Source of the DNA: an uncultured Porphyromonas sp.
GTDB taxonomy: Bacteria; Bacteroidota; Bacteroidia; Bacteroidales; Porphyromonadaceae
Length of the DNA: 64,000 nucleotides
Direction of reading: 5' to 3'
NCBI RefSeq assembly: GCF_938046015.1
Contig: NZ_CALIXW010000035.1
Coordinates: 1 to 64,000, forward strand
Below are positions 1 to 9,114 of this stretch, piece after piece. The position numbers were made by a program, and so were the translations under genes. Every line of letters starts with the position of its first letter. Within the stretch, counting starts at the first letter, position 1. The notes below the pieces were generated by a model, which did not search any database, was not told the origin of the DNA, and saw nothing but the letters and a program-made list of their open reading frames with translations.

Positions 1-162
1 CGTAAGGAAGGAGGTCGCGGTCCACGTCCCGAGGGGGCGAAGGCCGAGGGGCAGCAGCCCCGCGAAGGTCAGCGTCCCAAGGGCGGCCACGGCAAGGGCC
101 AGAAGCGCCGCAAGCCCCGGGAGGCTCAGTGTGGCGCCAGTGGAGGCGGTAGCGCCAGCTAG
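1..162 (+). CDS. C-terminal tail of a basic Gly/Arg/Lys-rich protein (5' truncated)
   Basis: Frame 1 is open from the window edge to a TAG at 160-162. It encodes about 53 residues very rich in Gly, Arg, Lys, Pro and Gln, followed by a short Gly/Ser tail. Such low-complexity basic tails are common at the C-terminus of Bacteroidota DEAD-box RNA helicases and other RNA-binding proteins, so a helicase tail is a reasonable guess, but no catalytic domain is visible here and the identity cannot be fixed. A strong hairpin at 208-254 follows the stop and may end the transcript. Confidence 0.45.
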   Translation, partial: RKEGGRGPRPEGAKAEGQQPREGQRPKGGHGKGQKRRKPREAQCGASGGGSAS

Positions 163-207
163 CCTCCAGCCCTCCTATCCCCTAGCAATGACACACACTA
201 CCCTATA

Positions 208-254
208 GAGGCTGCTGCAGCGCAGAGCCTGCTCTGGCACGCTGCAGCAGCCTC
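208..254 (+). terminator. Strong nested hairpin between the truncated gene and the ROK gene
   Basis: A perfect 15-bp stem, GAGGCTGCTGCAGCG (208-222) pairing with CGCTGCAGCAGCCTC (240-254), encloses a second CAGAG/CTCTG stem. There is no clear T-tract, so it may be a factor-assisted terminator or an RNA-stability hairpin. It lies only 25 bp before the ROK start codon, so a role in that gene's leader is also possible. Confidence 0.5.
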
Positions 255-278
255 GCTATACACTACCTATCTATCCCT

Positions 279-1493
279 ATGACAGCAGAACTACTAGAGG
301 AGCTCGCCCTAGGAGCTAAGCGCGGACAGCTGAAGCTCCATGTCATTAACTACCTACTGCGCCACCGCACAGCTACCATGTCGGACATCGCCAAGGAGCT
401 CTCGGTGAGTGCACCTACCGCCTCGCGCATCCTGCAGGAGCTGATCGATGCGGGCTGCGTGCAGGAGGAGGGCAAGCTGGAGATCGAGGCCGGCCGCTTC
501 CCCATGCTCTTCGGGCTCAAGCCCGAGGGTGGCTACTTCATCGGTGTGGACGTCAAGCGCTCCTACATCAACATCGGCCTGATCAATCTACAGAGCGAGC
601 TCCTCGAGGTCGAGTATGATCTGCCCTTCGTGCTGGAGAATACTCCCGAGGCGGTGGAGGAGATCTGCCGCATCATCGACGAGTTCATCACCCGCACGGG
701 ACGCCAGCGCTCCGAGATCCTCAACATCAATATCAACATCCCTGGGCGCATCAACCCCGCTACGGGGCATAGCTACACGCTCTTCAACTTCTACTCCGAC
801 CAGGCCCTCGCCGAGGTGCTGGGTAAGCGCCTCGGCACGCGCGTCTCGATCGACAACGACACGCGTGGCATGGCCTTCGGGGAGTTCACCCAGGGCTGTG
901 GTAAGGGTGCCGACGTGCATAATGCCCTCTACGTCAACGTCAGCTGGGGGCTCGGTCTCGGGATGATCATCGACCACGAGATCTACCTAGGGAAGTCGGG
1001 CTTCTCGGGTGAGCTAGGGCACATCTCGGTCTATGACAATCAGATCCTCTGCCACTGCGGGAAGAAGGGCTGCCTCGAGACCGAGGTCAGCGGGCAGGCC
1101 ATGTGCCGCAAGCTCGAGGCACGCATCCGCGCTGGCGAGAGCTCGAGTCTCTCCGCAGTGCTAGCCGAGGGGCGCAGCATCACGCTCTCGGATCTCCTGC
1201 AGGCCTGCGCCCAGGAGGATATGCTCTGCCTGCAGGTGCTCAGCGAGATCGGGCTACAGCTAGGCAAGCAGATCGCCAATCTCATCAACGTCTTCAACCC
1301 CGAGCTGGTCATCGTCGGCGGCAGCCTCGCCGACGCAGGCGGCTACTTCACCCAGCAGATCGAGGCCTCGGTACGCACCTATTCGCTGAGCCTCGTCACG
1401 CGCGACACGCGCATCGCCACCGCTACGCTGGGCGACCGCGCTGGGCTCGTCGGGGCCTGTATGCTGGCACGTACGCGACGCTTCGCCGAGTAG
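279..1493 (+). CDS. ROK-family transcriptional regulator (NagC/XylR type)
   Basis: A 404-residue protein with an N-terminal winged helix-turn-helix (about residues 20-65) joined to a ROK domain (about 85-400). The ROK zinc signature is intact: GH at 247-248 and then C258-x-C260-G-x-x-G-C265-x-E267. The phosphate loop normally written DxGGT reads DVKRSYINIG near residue 91, lacking the GGT, while the DND near 192-194 is present. With the DNA-binding domain, this favours a sugar-responsive repressor over a sugar kinase. The inducer is unknown; amino-sugar metabolism (nagB, nanA and the epimerase elsewhere in the window) is a plausible target but only inferred. trmD starts 34 bp downstream, so the two may be co-transcribed. 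Confidence 0.85.
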   Translation: MTAELLEELALGAKRGQLKLHVINYLLRHRTATMSDIAKELSVSAPTASRILQELIDAGCVQEEGKLEIEAGRFPMLFGLKPEGGYFIGVDVKRSYINIGLINLQSELLEVEYDLPFVLENTPEAVEEICRIIDEFITRTGRQRSEILNININIPGRINPATGHSYTLFNFYSDQALAEVLGKRLGTRVSIDNDTRGMAFGEFTQGCGKGADVHNALYVNVSWGLGLGMIIDHEIYLGKSGFSGELGHISVYDNQILCHCGKKGCLETEVSGQAMCRKLEARIRAGESSSLSAVLAEGRSITLSDLLQACAQEDMLCLQVLSEIGLQLGKQIANLINVFNPELVIVGGSLADAGGYFTQQIEASVRTYSLSLVTRDTRIATATLGDRAGLVGACMLARTRRFAE

Positions 1494-1527
1494 CCCAGCA
1501 TCCACCATACATTATATATAGGTATAC

Positions 1528-2220
1528 GTGCGCATAGACATCATCACCGTCATCCCCGAGCTGCTGGAGAGCCCGCTGAGGCACTCCATCCTCGGGCGTG
1601 CCCAGGCCAAGGGGCTCGCTGAGCTCCATGTACACAATCTCCGCGACTACTCGACCAATAGATGGCGTCGGGTGGATGACTATCCCTTCGGGGGCGAGGC
1701 GGGTATGATCCTGCAGGTCGAGCCCATAGATAGGGCGATCAGCGAGCTCACCAGCCAGCGTGCCTACGACGAGATCATCTACACCTCACCCGATGGAGAG
1801 ACCTTCGATCAGGGTATAGCCAACGAGCTGAGCCTCAAGGGGAACATCATCATCCTCTGCGGGCACTACAAGGGCATAGACCACCGCATCCGTGAGCACC
1901 TCATCACGCGTGAGATCTCGGTCGGCGACTACGTGCTGACGGGCGGCGAGCTACCCGCGGCGATCATCGCCGACGCCGTGGTACGCCTGCTGCCTGGGGT
2001 CATCGGTGACGCCGAGAGCGCCCTCTCAGATACCTTCCAGGACGACCTCCTGGCGCCACCCATCTACACTCGCCCCGCCGAGTACAAGGGCTGGACGGTG
2101 CCCGAGGTGCTGCTGAGCGGCCATGCCGCCCGCATCGAGAGCTGGAAGATGGAGCAGGCGCTTGAGCGTACGCGCCGCCTGCGGCCCGACCTCCTAGACA
2201 AGGGGGACAGCCGCCGATAG
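1528..2220 (+). CDS. trmD: tRNA (guanine-N1-)-methyltransferase TrmD
   Basis: A 230-residue SPOUT-fold enzyme that methylates G37 of tRNAs reading CUN, CCN and CGG codons, using S-adenosylmethionine, to prevent frameshifting. Recognisable family features are the N-terminal RIDIITVIPE, the segment RRVDDYPFGGEAGMI, the knot-forming LCGHYKGIDHRI and the ISVGDYVLTGGE loop. The start is a GTG at 1528, which places the conserved first strand immediately after the initiator; no in-frame ATG fits better. Length is normal for the family. It follows the ROK gene closely and precedes a separate promoter for the CoA-transferase. Confidence 0.96.
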   Translation: MRIDIITVIPELLESPLRHSILGRAQAKGLAELHVHNLRDYSTNRWRRVDDYPFGGEAGMILQVEPIDRAISELTSQRAYDEIIYTSPDGETFDQGIANELSLKGNIIILCGHYKGIDHRIREHLITREISVGDYVLTGGELPAAIIADAVVRLLPGVIGDAESALSDTFQDDLLAPPIYTRPAEYKGWTVPEVLLSGHAARIESWKMEQALERTRRLRPDLLDKGDSRR

Positions 2221-2232
2221 CGAGTATTTCCT

Positions 2233-2240
2233 TACATTTG
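2233..2240 (+). promoter_or_regulatory. Bacteroidota -7 promoter box (TACATTTG)
   Basis: A match to the TAnnTTTG box of the Bacteroidota primary sigma factor, lying 37 bp before the ATG of the CoA-transferase. It overlaps the TTG codon that would extend that frame upstream, which argues for the ATG at 2277 as the true start. Confidence 0.65.
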
Positions 2241-2276
2241 CCAGTACAAACAAATATCCACACTCATACAGCAATC

Positions 2277-3779
2277 ATGGCTTTGAAGTTCATCACAGCA
2301 GACGAAGCAGCTGCCCTCGTGCAGCACAATGACAATGTGGGCTTTAGCGGCTTTACCCCTGCAGGGTGCCCTAAGGTCATCCCCGGCGCTATCGCTAAGC
2401 GTGCCGAAGTAGAGCACGCCGCTGGTCGTCTCTTCAAGATTGGTATGTTCACCGGCGCCAGCACGGGCGACCGCCTCGATGGCGCACTCGCACGTGCCGA
2501 GGCTGTCAAGTTCCGCACGCCCTACCAGTCCAATAAGGACATGCGTACCGGCATCAACGCCGGGACGAACCCTTACTTCGATATGCACCTCTCGATGGTC
2601 GCTCAGGAGCTGCGCTACGGCTTCCTCGGTAAGGTAGACGTCGCCATTGTCGAGGCTGCAGACGTCACGGAGGACGGCGAGATCGTCCCCACCTCGGGCG
2701 TCGGCATCCTGCCTACCATCTGCCGCCTAGCGGACAAGATCATCGTCGAGCTCAATGATAAGCACCCCAAGGAAATCCGCGGTATCCACGACATCGCCGA
2801 GCCGCTGGATCCTCCCCACCGCAAGGATATGCCCGTCTACCATCCCAGCGATCGTGTCGGTCAGCCCTTCGTCAAGGTAGACCCCGCCAAGATCGTCGGT
2901 GTCGTACGCACCAGTGAGCCCAATGATGAGGGCGGCTTCGCTCCTCTGGACGAGGTCACGCAGGCCATCGGGAACAACGTGGCTAAGTTCCTCATCGCTG
3001 AGATGGAGGCCGGCCGCCTGCCCAAGGAGTTCCTCCCCCTGCAGAGTGGGGTGGGTAATGTCGCCAACGCCGTCCTCGGTGCCCTCGGGGACAACGAGCA
3101 GATCCCTGCCTTCGAGGTCTACACGGAGGTCATCCAGGACGCTGTCATCGCGCTGATGAAGAAGGGCCGCGTCAAGTTCGCCAGCGGCTGCTCGCTCTCC
3201 GTCTCGCGCTCGGTGATCCAGGAGATCTACGGCAACCTCGACTTCTTCAAGGACAAGCTGCTGTTGCGCCCCCAGGAGTACTCCAATAACCCTGAGATCG
3301 TACGCCGCCTCGGGATCATCACCATCAACACGGCACTGGAGGCCGACATCTTCGGCAACGTCAACTCCACGCACGTCAATGGTACGCGCATGATGAACGG
3401 CCTCGGAGGCTCGGGTGACTTCGCCCGTAACGGCTACCTCTCCATCTTCACCACGCCCTCGACGGCTAAGGATGGTAAGATCTCGGCCTTCGTCCCCATG
3501 GTCTCGCACCTTGACCACAGCGAGCACTCCGTTAAGGTCATCATCACCGAGTACGGGGTGGCTGATCTGCGCGGCAAGGATCCTCGCCAGCGTGCCGAGG
3601 AGATCATCAACAACTGCGTACACCCCGACTACCGCGATCTGCTGCGTCAGTACCTCGAGCTCGGCGTCAAGGGCCACACACCTCAGGCGCTGGACTGCTG
3701 CTTCGCCTTCCACCAGGAGGCTGCAGCCTCGGGCGATATGCGTAATGTAGACTGGTCGAAGTACCACCAGGCTAAGTAG
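2277..3779 (+). CDS. Acetyl-CoA hydrolase/transferase family CoA-transferase (succinyl-CoA:acetate type)
   Basis: A 500-residue class I CoA-transferase of the Ach1/AarC/Cat1 group, which moves CoA between acyl-CoAs and acetate or succinate. The conserved glycine loop QSGVGNVANAV lies at about 256-266. The presumed catalytic glutamate, which forms the enzyme-CoA thioester in this family, is E284 in EVYTEVIQD. In fermentative Bacteroidales such enzymes work at the succinate/propionate/butyrate end of fermentation; which substrate pair is used here cannot be read from the sequence. The start is the ATG at 2277, since an upstream TTG lies within the promoter box. A hairpin at 3830-3870 follows, so the gene looks monocistronic. 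Confidence 0.9.
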   Translation: MALKFITADEAAALVQHNDNVGFSGFTPAGCPKVIPGAIAKRAEVEHAAGRLFKIGMFTGASTGDRLDGALARAEAVKFRTPYQSNKDMRTGINAGTNPYFDMHLSMVAQELRYGFLGKVDVAIVEAADVTEDGEIVPTSGVGILPTICRLADKIIVELNDKHPKEIRGIHDIAEPLDPPHRKDMPVYHPSDRVGQPFVKVDPAKIVGVVRTSEPNDEGGFAPLDEVTQAIGNNVAKFLIAEMEAGRLPKEFLPLQSGVGNVANAVLGALGDNEQIPAFEVYTEVIQDAVIALMKKGRVKFASGCSLSVSRSVIQEIYGNLDFFKDKLLLRPQEYSNNPEIVRRLGIITINTALEADIFGNVNSTHVNGTRMMNGLGGSGDFARNGYLSIFTTPSTAKDGKISAFVPMVSHLDHSEHSVKVIITEYGVADLRGKDPRQRAEEIINNCVHPDYRDLLRQYLELGVKGHTPQALDCCFAFHQEAAASGDMRNVDWSKYHQAK

Positions 3780-3829
3780 CCCGCAGCTCGCGCTAGCGGC
3801 ACGGCGCCTTGCCCTGCTGCTCCCCAAAT

Positions 3830-3870
3830 GCACCGCGCTCCACTCCCTCGCTTGAGGGGGCGGAGCGCGG
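3830..3870 (+). terminator. Terminator-like hairpin after the CoA-transferase gene
   Basis: The arm CCGCGCTCC (3833-3841) pairs with GGAGCGCGG (3862-3870), and an inner CTCCCTC/GAGGG stem extends it. The sequence ATGCTTTATATA follows. It separates the CoA-transferase from the dnaE promoter. Confidence 0.6.
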
Positions 3871-3926
3871 ATGCTTTATATAGAGCGGCTTGGATGGGAG
3901 GGGGCGAGCGATAGCGGGCATTCCCG

Positions 3927-3934
3927 TATCTTTG
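3927..3934 (+). promoter_or_regulatory. Bacteroidota -7 promoter box (TATCTTTG) for dnaE
   Basis: An exact match to TAnnTTTG, 54 bp upstream of the dnaE ATG at 3988. It excludes the upstream extension of the dnaE reading frame as coding sequence. Confidence 0.75.
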
Positions 3935-3987
3935 TATCCCGCAGCGGCGAGATGGCCGCAGCCCTCCTTCCCCTTACTCACGTGATA

Positions 3988-6900
3988 ATGGACAATCAGC
4001 CCTTCGTACACCTACATGTGCACTCCCAGTTCTCGCTCCTCGATGGTCAGGCCTCTGTCAAGGGGCTGGTAGATAAGGCTATCAAGGATGGCATGAGTGG
4101 CATCGCCCTGACCGACCACGGGGCGATGTTCGGCATCAAGGAGTTCTACGACTACGTCAGCAAGAAGAACGCCCCGCTGCTCGGGGAGCGCAAGGACCTC
4201 GCCAAGCAGATCTCCGCCCTCGAGGCCCAGGAGGCACGTACCGCTGAGGAGGAGGCACGGCTCGAGGAGCTACGTACGCAGCTGGCTGCGGCGGAGGCTC
4301 GGCCGCTCTTCAAGCCCATCCTCGGCTGCGAGGTCTACTGCGCTCGCCGCTCCCGCTTCAAGAAGGAGGCCAACGTCCCCAACCCCTACCGCCCTACCCA
4401 GTCCATAGATAACAGCGGCTGGCACCTCGTGCTGCTGGCCAAGAACCTCACGGGCTACAAGAACCTCATCAAGATGGTTTCCCGCGCCTGGATTGATGGC
4501 TACTACTACCGCCCCCGCATCGACAAGGAGCTACTGGAGGAGTACCATGAGGGCATCATCGTATCCTCGGCTTGCCTCGGCGGAGAGATCCCGCAACACA
4601 TCCTCAATGGGAACATCGAGGAGGCCGAGCGCAGCATCAAGTGGTTTCAGGGGATCTTCGGGGAGGACTTCTACCTCGAGCTGCAGCGTCACAAGACGAC
4701 CAACCCGCTGGGCAACCAAGAGACCTACGAGCTGCAGCAGCGCGTCAATGCGGTGCTGCTAGAGCTAGGACAGAAGCACGGGGTGAAGGTCATCGCGACC
4801 AACGATATACACTTCCTCGACGAGGAGGATGCCGAGGCGCACGACCGCCTCATCTGCCTCAGCACGGGCAAGGACCTCAATGACCCCAAGCGCATGCGCT
4901 ACAGCAAGCAGGAGTGGATGAAGACGCGGAGCGAGATGTACGAGCTCTTCGCCGACGTCCCCCAGGTGCTGGCGGCGACCCAGGAGATCTGTGACAAGGT
5001 CGAGCTCTATAGCATCGACCACGGCCCCTTGATGCCCGACTTCCCCATCCCCGAGGGCTATGAAGACGATGACGACTATCTGCGCCACCTGACCTACGAG
5101 GGCGCTCGGCGCAAGTACGGTGAGGAGGGACTGACGGAGGAGGTGCGGGAGCGCATCGACTTCGAGCTGGCGACGATCAAGGGCATGGGCTTCCCTGGCT
5201 ACTTCCTCATCGTGCAGGACTTCATCGCCGCGGCGCGTGATATGGGGGTCTTCGTAGGCCCAGGGCGCGGCTCGGCCGCGGGCTCGGCTGTGGCCTACTG
5301 CCTAGGCATCACGGACATTGACCCGATACGCTACGACCTGCTCTTCGAGCGCTTCCTCAACCCCGACCGTATCTCCATGCCCGATATCGATGTGGACTTC
5401 GACGACGATGGTCGCGCCGATGTCCTACGCTGGGTCACGGATAAGTACGGCTACGAGCGCGTGGCGCACATCGTTACCTATGGCACGATGGCCGCCAAGA
5501 GCGCCATCAAGGACGTGGCCCGTGTGCAGAAGCTCCCCCTGAGCGAGAGCGATCGCCTCACCAAGCTCATCCCCGACAAGATCCCCGACAAGAAGGGCGT
5601 CAGCATCGCCGACTCCATCGAGTACGTCGAGGAGCTCAAGAAGGCTTCGCTTAGCCCCGACCCCCTGCTGCACGATACGCTGAAGTACGCCCAGATGCTG
5701 GAGGGCAACATCCGCAGCACGGGTGTCCACGCCTGCGGAATTATCATCGGCAAGATGGACATTAGTGACGTCGTGCCCCTCAGCACGGCCGAGGACAAGG
5801 CTACGGGTGAGAGCATGCTTGTGACGCAGTACGAGGGCTCGGTCATCGAGTCCACGGGGCTGATCAAGATGGACTTCCTCGGGCTGAAGACGCTCTCGGT
5901 CATCAAGGAGGCGCTGCTCAATATCAAGAAGAGCCGTGGCCTAGAGATCGACATCGACCGCATCCCCATTGACGACGCCAAGACCTACCAGCTCTACGCC
6001 GAGGGCAAGACGGTGGGGACCTTCCAGTTCGAGTCCGCCGGCATGCAGAAGTACCTGCGCGAGCTGGAGCCCTCGACCTTCGAGGACCTCATCGCGATGA
6101 ATGCCCTCTACCGCCCGGGGCCTATGGACTATATCCCTGACTTCATCGACCGCAAGCACGGACGTAAGGAGATCACCTACGACCTGCCCTGCATGGAGCG
6201 CTACCTCAAGGATACCTACGGCATCACCGTCTATCAGGAGCAGGTGATGCTCCTCTCGCGTGAGATCGCCGACTTCACCCGAGGGCAGAGCGACGAGCTC
6301 CGTAAGGCGATGGGGAAGAAGCTCGCGGACAAGATGGCCGCGCTCAAGGTGAAGTTCCTCGAGGGTGGAACCAAGAACGGCCACGACAAGGCGACGCTCG
6401 AGAAGATATGGGCCGACTGGGCCAAGTTCGCCTCCTACGCCTTCAACAAGAGCCATGCCACCTGCTACAGCTGGGTCGCCTACCAGACGGCCTACCTCAA
6501 GGCGAACTATCCCGCCGAGTACATGGCCGGGGCGCTGAGCCGCAATCTCAGCAACATCACCGAGATCATCAAGCTGATGGACGAGTGTCGCGCCATGGGC
6601 ATCAAGGTGCTGAGCCCCGATGTCAATGAGTCAGACTTCAAGTTCGCCGTCAACCAGGAGGGCAACATCCGCTTCGGGCTCAACGCCATCAAGGGCGTGG
6701 GTAGCTCGGCTGTCGAGGCTATCATCCGCGAGCGTGAGGAGCACGGGCCCTTCCGCGACGTCTATGACTTCTTCGAGCGCGTGCCTATCTCGGTGATCAA
6801 TAAGAAGACGCTCGAGAGCCTCATCTTCGCGGGCGGCTTCGACAGCTTCGGCTACCAGCGCGAGCTCTACACGGCGCCGCTGGAGAGCAACTTCAGGGAC

Positions 6901-7686
6901 GACAACTTCCTCTCCGCCCTCGTGCGCTATGCCCAGACGCTGCAGTCCGAGCAGAGCCGCAATGAGTCCTCACTCTTCGGCGAAGATGAGGAGGCCATGC
7001 AGCTGCCGCGTCCCACGCCGCCCGAGCACTATGTCGAGTTAAGCGATCTGGAGCGTCTCAACCGCGAGCGTGAGCTCGTCGGGCTCTACCTCTCGGGCAA
7101 TCCGCTCGACCCCTACCGCGTGCTGCTGGAGTGCTACTGCCCCGTCAATGCCCTCGAGCTGAACGACCTCGAGGCGGTGGGCGAAGGGCGTACGGTCTCC
7201 TTCGGCGGTATGGTCTCCAAGGTGTATAATGGCTTCACCAAGCGCGGCGACCCCTATGCCCGCATCACGATAGAGGATACCTTCGGCTCCTTTGACCTGG
7301 CGCTCTTCAGCAGTAACTACGTCAACTTCCAGCAGTACTGCCACAAGGGGCTCTTCATCTTCGTGCAGGGCACGGTACAGCGTCGCCGCTATGGCGACGA
7401 GCTGGAGCTCTCGGTCAGTCGCATCTCCCTGCTCTCTGAGGTCATCGATACGACGATGAGCGCTGTGCACCTCGAGATCGATGTGCGCGCCGTCAGCCAA
7501 GAGGTCATTGAGGAGCTTAGTCAGTTCATTACGAACAATCCAGGCGAGGCTATGTTATCTATTCGTATCACCGATGGGACGGGTCGCCACGACGTACAGC
7601 TCAGCTACGACCGCAATCCCATCAAGCCGACGCCACAGCTGCTGGACTTCTGCCGCGCCAGTGGTATCGTGATGTCGGTACGCTAG
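3988..7686 (+). CDS. dnaE: DNA polymerase III alpha subunit (DnaE)
   Basis: The 1232-residue replicative polymerase of the C family. The N-terminal PHP domain begins with HLHVHSQFSLLDG (residues 8-20). The palm carries the catalytic aspartates D466 and D468 in PDIDVDFDDDGR, and the third is D629 in LIKMDFLGLKTL. A helix-hairpin-helix region and an OB-fold (about 1060-1140, with VSFGGMVSKV) follow. Residues 62-105, inside the PHP domain, form a charged Ala/Glu/Arg insertion predicted to be coiled coil. The ATG at 3988 is chosen because it lies downstream of the promoter box and directly precedes the conserved N-terminus. trxA follows 49 bp later. Confidence 0.97.
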   Translation: MDNQPFVHLHVHSQFSLLDGQASVKGLVDKAIKDGMSGIALTDHGAMFGIKEFYDYVSKKNAPLLGERKDLAKQISALEAQEARTAEEEARLEELRTQLAAAEARPLFKPILGCEVYCARRSRFKKEANVPNPYRPTQSIDNSGWHLVLLAKNLTGYKNLIKMVSRAWIDGYYYRPRIDKELLEEYHEGIIVSSACLGGEIPQHILNGNIEEAERSIKWFQGIFGEDFYLELQRHKTTNPLGNQETYELQQRVNAVLLELGQKHGVKVIATNDIHFLDEEDAEAHDRLICLSTGKDLNDPKRMRYSKQEWMKTRSEMYELFADVPQVLAATQEICDKVELYSIDHGPLMPDFPIPEGYEDDDDYLRHLTYEGARRKYGEEGLTEEVRERIDFELATIKGMGFPGYFLIVQDFIAAARDMGVFVGPGRGSAAGSAVAYCLGITDIDPIRYDLLFERFLNPDRISMPDIDVDFDDDGRADVLRWVTDKYGYERVAHIVTYGTMAAKSAIKDVARVQKLPLSESDRLTKLIPDKIPDKKGVSIADSIEYVEELKKASLSPDPLLHDTLKYAQMLEGNIRSTGVHACGIIIGKMDISDVVPLSTAEDKATGESMLVTQYEGSVIESTGLIKMDFLGLKTLSVIKEALLNIKKSRGLEIDIDRIPIDDAKTYQLYAEGKTVGTFQFESAGMQKYLRELEPSTFEDLIAMNALYRPGPMDYIPDFIDRKHGRKEITYDLPCMERYLKDTYGITVYQEQVMLLSREIADFTRGQSDELRKAMGKKLADKMAALKVKFLEGGTKNGHDKATLEKIWADWAKFASYAFNKSHATCYSWVAYQTAYLKANYPAEYMAGALSRNLSNITEIIKLMDECRAMGIKVLSPDVNESDFKFAVNQEGNIRFGLNAIKGVGSSAVEAIIREREEHGPFRDVYDFFERVPISVINKKTLESLIFAGGFDSFGYQRELYTAPLESNFRDDNFLSALVRYAQTLQSEQSRNESSLFGEDEEAMQLPRPTPPEHYVELSDLERLNRERELVGLYLSGNPLDPYRVLLECYCPVNALELNDLEAVGEGRTVSFGGMVSKVYNGFTKRGDPYARITIEDTFGSFDLALFSSNYVNFQQYCHKGLFIFVQGTVQRRRYGDELELSVSRISLLSEVIDTTMSAVHLEIDVRAVSQEVIEELSQFITNNPGEAMLSIRITDGTGRHDVQLSYDRNPIKPTPQLLDFCRASGIVMSVR

Positions 7687-7735
7687 AGAGCATAGACCAA
7701 CATAATAGTAACACTAAGTAAGAAAGGAAAGAATC

Positions 7736-8050
7736 ATGGCACTAGAAATCAACAGCCAGAACTTCGAGCAGCTCGCTACGAGCGGCCAGCTAGTCGTCGT
7801 AGACTTTTGGGCAACGTGGTGCGGCCCCTGCCAGCTGGTAGGTCCCCACATCGAGAAGCTCGCCCATGAGTACGAGGGTAAGGCCGTCATCGGCAAGTGC
7901 GATGTAGACCGTGACCAGGAGCTGCCCAGCCGCTTCGGTGTCCGCAACATCCCCACCATCCTCTTCATCAAGAACGGTGAGCTCGTCAACAAGATCGTCG
8001 GCGCCCAGGACTACGATACGCTCAAGAAGGCTGTAGACGCAGCCCTCTAG
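7736..8050 (+). CDS. trxA: Thioredoxin
   Basis: A 104-residue thioredoxin with the redox motif W-C29-G-P-C32, a conserved buried Asp in VVVDFWATW and the cis-proline loop RNIPTI. It reduces disulfides in cytoplasmic proteins using electrons from thioredoxin reductase. The purine-rich AAGAAAGGAAAG just before the ATG is one of the few plausible ribosome-binding sequences in the window. It lies 49 bp after dnaE and is followed by a strong terminator. Confidence 0.97.
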   Translation: MALEINSQNFEQLATSGQLVVVDFWATWCGPCQLVGPHIEKLAHEYEGKAVIGKCDVDRDQELPSRFGVRNIPTILFIKNGELVNKIVGAQDYDTLKKAVDAAL

Positions 8051-8075
8051 TCCTCCGCCTAAGGCTAAGTAAAGA

Positions 8076-8114
8076 AGCCGCCCCCAGGTCACCTCGTGTG
8101 ACCTGGGGGCGGCT
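8076..8114. terminator. Bidirectional intrinsic terminator between trxA and the DUF3078 gene
   Basis: A perfect 17-bp stem (8076-8092 with 8098-8114) closes a 5-nt loop and is followed on the plus strand by CTTTGTTTG. It lies between converging genes and can serve both. Confidence 0.88.
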
Positions 8115-8140
8115 CTTTGTTTGGGGGCTAGCCTCAGCGC

Positions 8141-9040
8141 CTAGAAGCTGTAGGCGAGACCGAGGCCGAGGACCTCGCGGAACTGTACCTTGGCACCGCG
8201 GGGATTGCCTGCACCGTCGACCGTCTTGACATTGTCATCGTAGATGAGGTTGGTCGTCAGCGTCGTGGTGAGGAACTTATTGATCTTGAAGGCCAGCATC
8301 ATATCCCAGTTGACGTCGACGTTACCGAAGTCCTTGTCGTAGGGCGTGAAGAGGGTCAGCTTGGTGACGAGCTTGATGTTGGACGCCAGATCCTGCTTGT
8401 AGTTGGCCACGGCCAGGGCACCGAGCTGCGCCAGGTGCTTCTTGCCGGGCTCTACGCCGAAGGCACCTGCGTCGGAGAGCTTCTTGTCCAGGACGAAGGT
8501 CATCTTACCCGTGGCGGGGGAGAGCAGCAGGGAGAAGTTGTCGTTGGGCTTGTAGTCAAGACCGGCAGCGACCGTCAGGTAGGCAGGGGCGAAGAACTTG
8601 GAGATGTACTTGTCCTTATTCCCCGCGATGTTGGGGTTGGTGGAGGCGTCGTAGCCGAGGTCGAACTGCGAGAGGAAGTCCCCGAGCAGCGAAGCGTTCC
8701 AGTGCTGCGAGATGGAGCGGCCGAGCTTGCTGGTCAGGTTGATCTTGTCCATGCTCTTGAGCCACTTGTTGCTCGAGGTGAAGGTCTTCCCGAAGTCGGT
8801 GATCAGGGCGTTGTCCCAGCTCCACTTGTCGTGCTTGTAGTTAGCCGTAGCGTTGAGGTAGAGGTTCCAGGTCATGGAGTTCTCACCCCCGGCGGACCAG
8901 TTGGTCAGCGAGGTCTGGGCGAGGTTGAGGCCCGTGATACCACCGACCTTCCACTTGGATTCCGTAGCAGCAGGAGTGTCCTGCGCCATAGCCACTCCCG
9001 AGGAAAGCAGGAGGAGGGCAGAGAGAAAGAGTTGCTTCAT
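8141..9040 (-). CDS. DUF3078 domain-containing outer-membrane protein
   Basis: A 299-residue protein whose N-terminus (MKQLFLSALLLLSSGVAMAQ) is a clear signal peptide ending in A-M-A-Q. The mature part begins with WKVGGITGLNLAQTSLTNW and continues with alternating strands, ending in an aromatic residue (GLGLAYSF), as expected of an outer-membrane barrel. The pattern matches the Bacteroidota-specific DUF3078 family, whose function is unknown. The ATG at 9040 is chosen over upstream in-frame codons because it starts the signal peptide and lies downstream of the promoter box at 9107-9114. Confidence 0.85.
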   Translation of the reverse strand: MKQLFLSALLLLSSGVAMAQDTPAATESKWKVGGITGLNLAQTSLTNWSAGGENSMTWNLYLNATANYKHDKWSWDNALITDFGKTFTSSNKWLKSMDKINLTSKLGRSISQHWNASLLGDFLSQFDLGYDASTNPNIAGNKDKYISKFFAPAYLTVAAGLDYKPNDNFSLLLSPATGKMTFVLDKKLSDAGAFGVEPGKKHLAQLGALAVANYKQDLASNIKLVTKLTLFTPYDKDFGNVDVNWDMMLAFKINKFLTTTLTTNLIYDDNVKTVDGAGNPRGAKVQFREVLGLGLAYSF

Positions 9041-9106
9041 CTTGTTGTCGTTTTTGTGGTTACTGTCTGAGTGATTATCCGCCAGCCTAGCGGCGGCGAT
9101 CGGCCG

Positions 9107-9114
9107 CAAAGATA
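9107..9114 (-). promoter_or_regulatory. Bacteroidota -7 promoter box (TATCTTTG on minus strand)
   Basis: CAAAGATA on the plus strand is an exact match to TAnnTTTG read on the minus strand, 67 bp before the DUF3078 start codon. Confidence 0.7.

Noticed and set aside
2727..3833. 368-codon open frame on the minus strand opposite the CoA-transferase gene
   Set aside because: It is antisense to a clearly identified enzyme; long antisense frames are expected in GC-rich DNA with strong codon bias. No family features.
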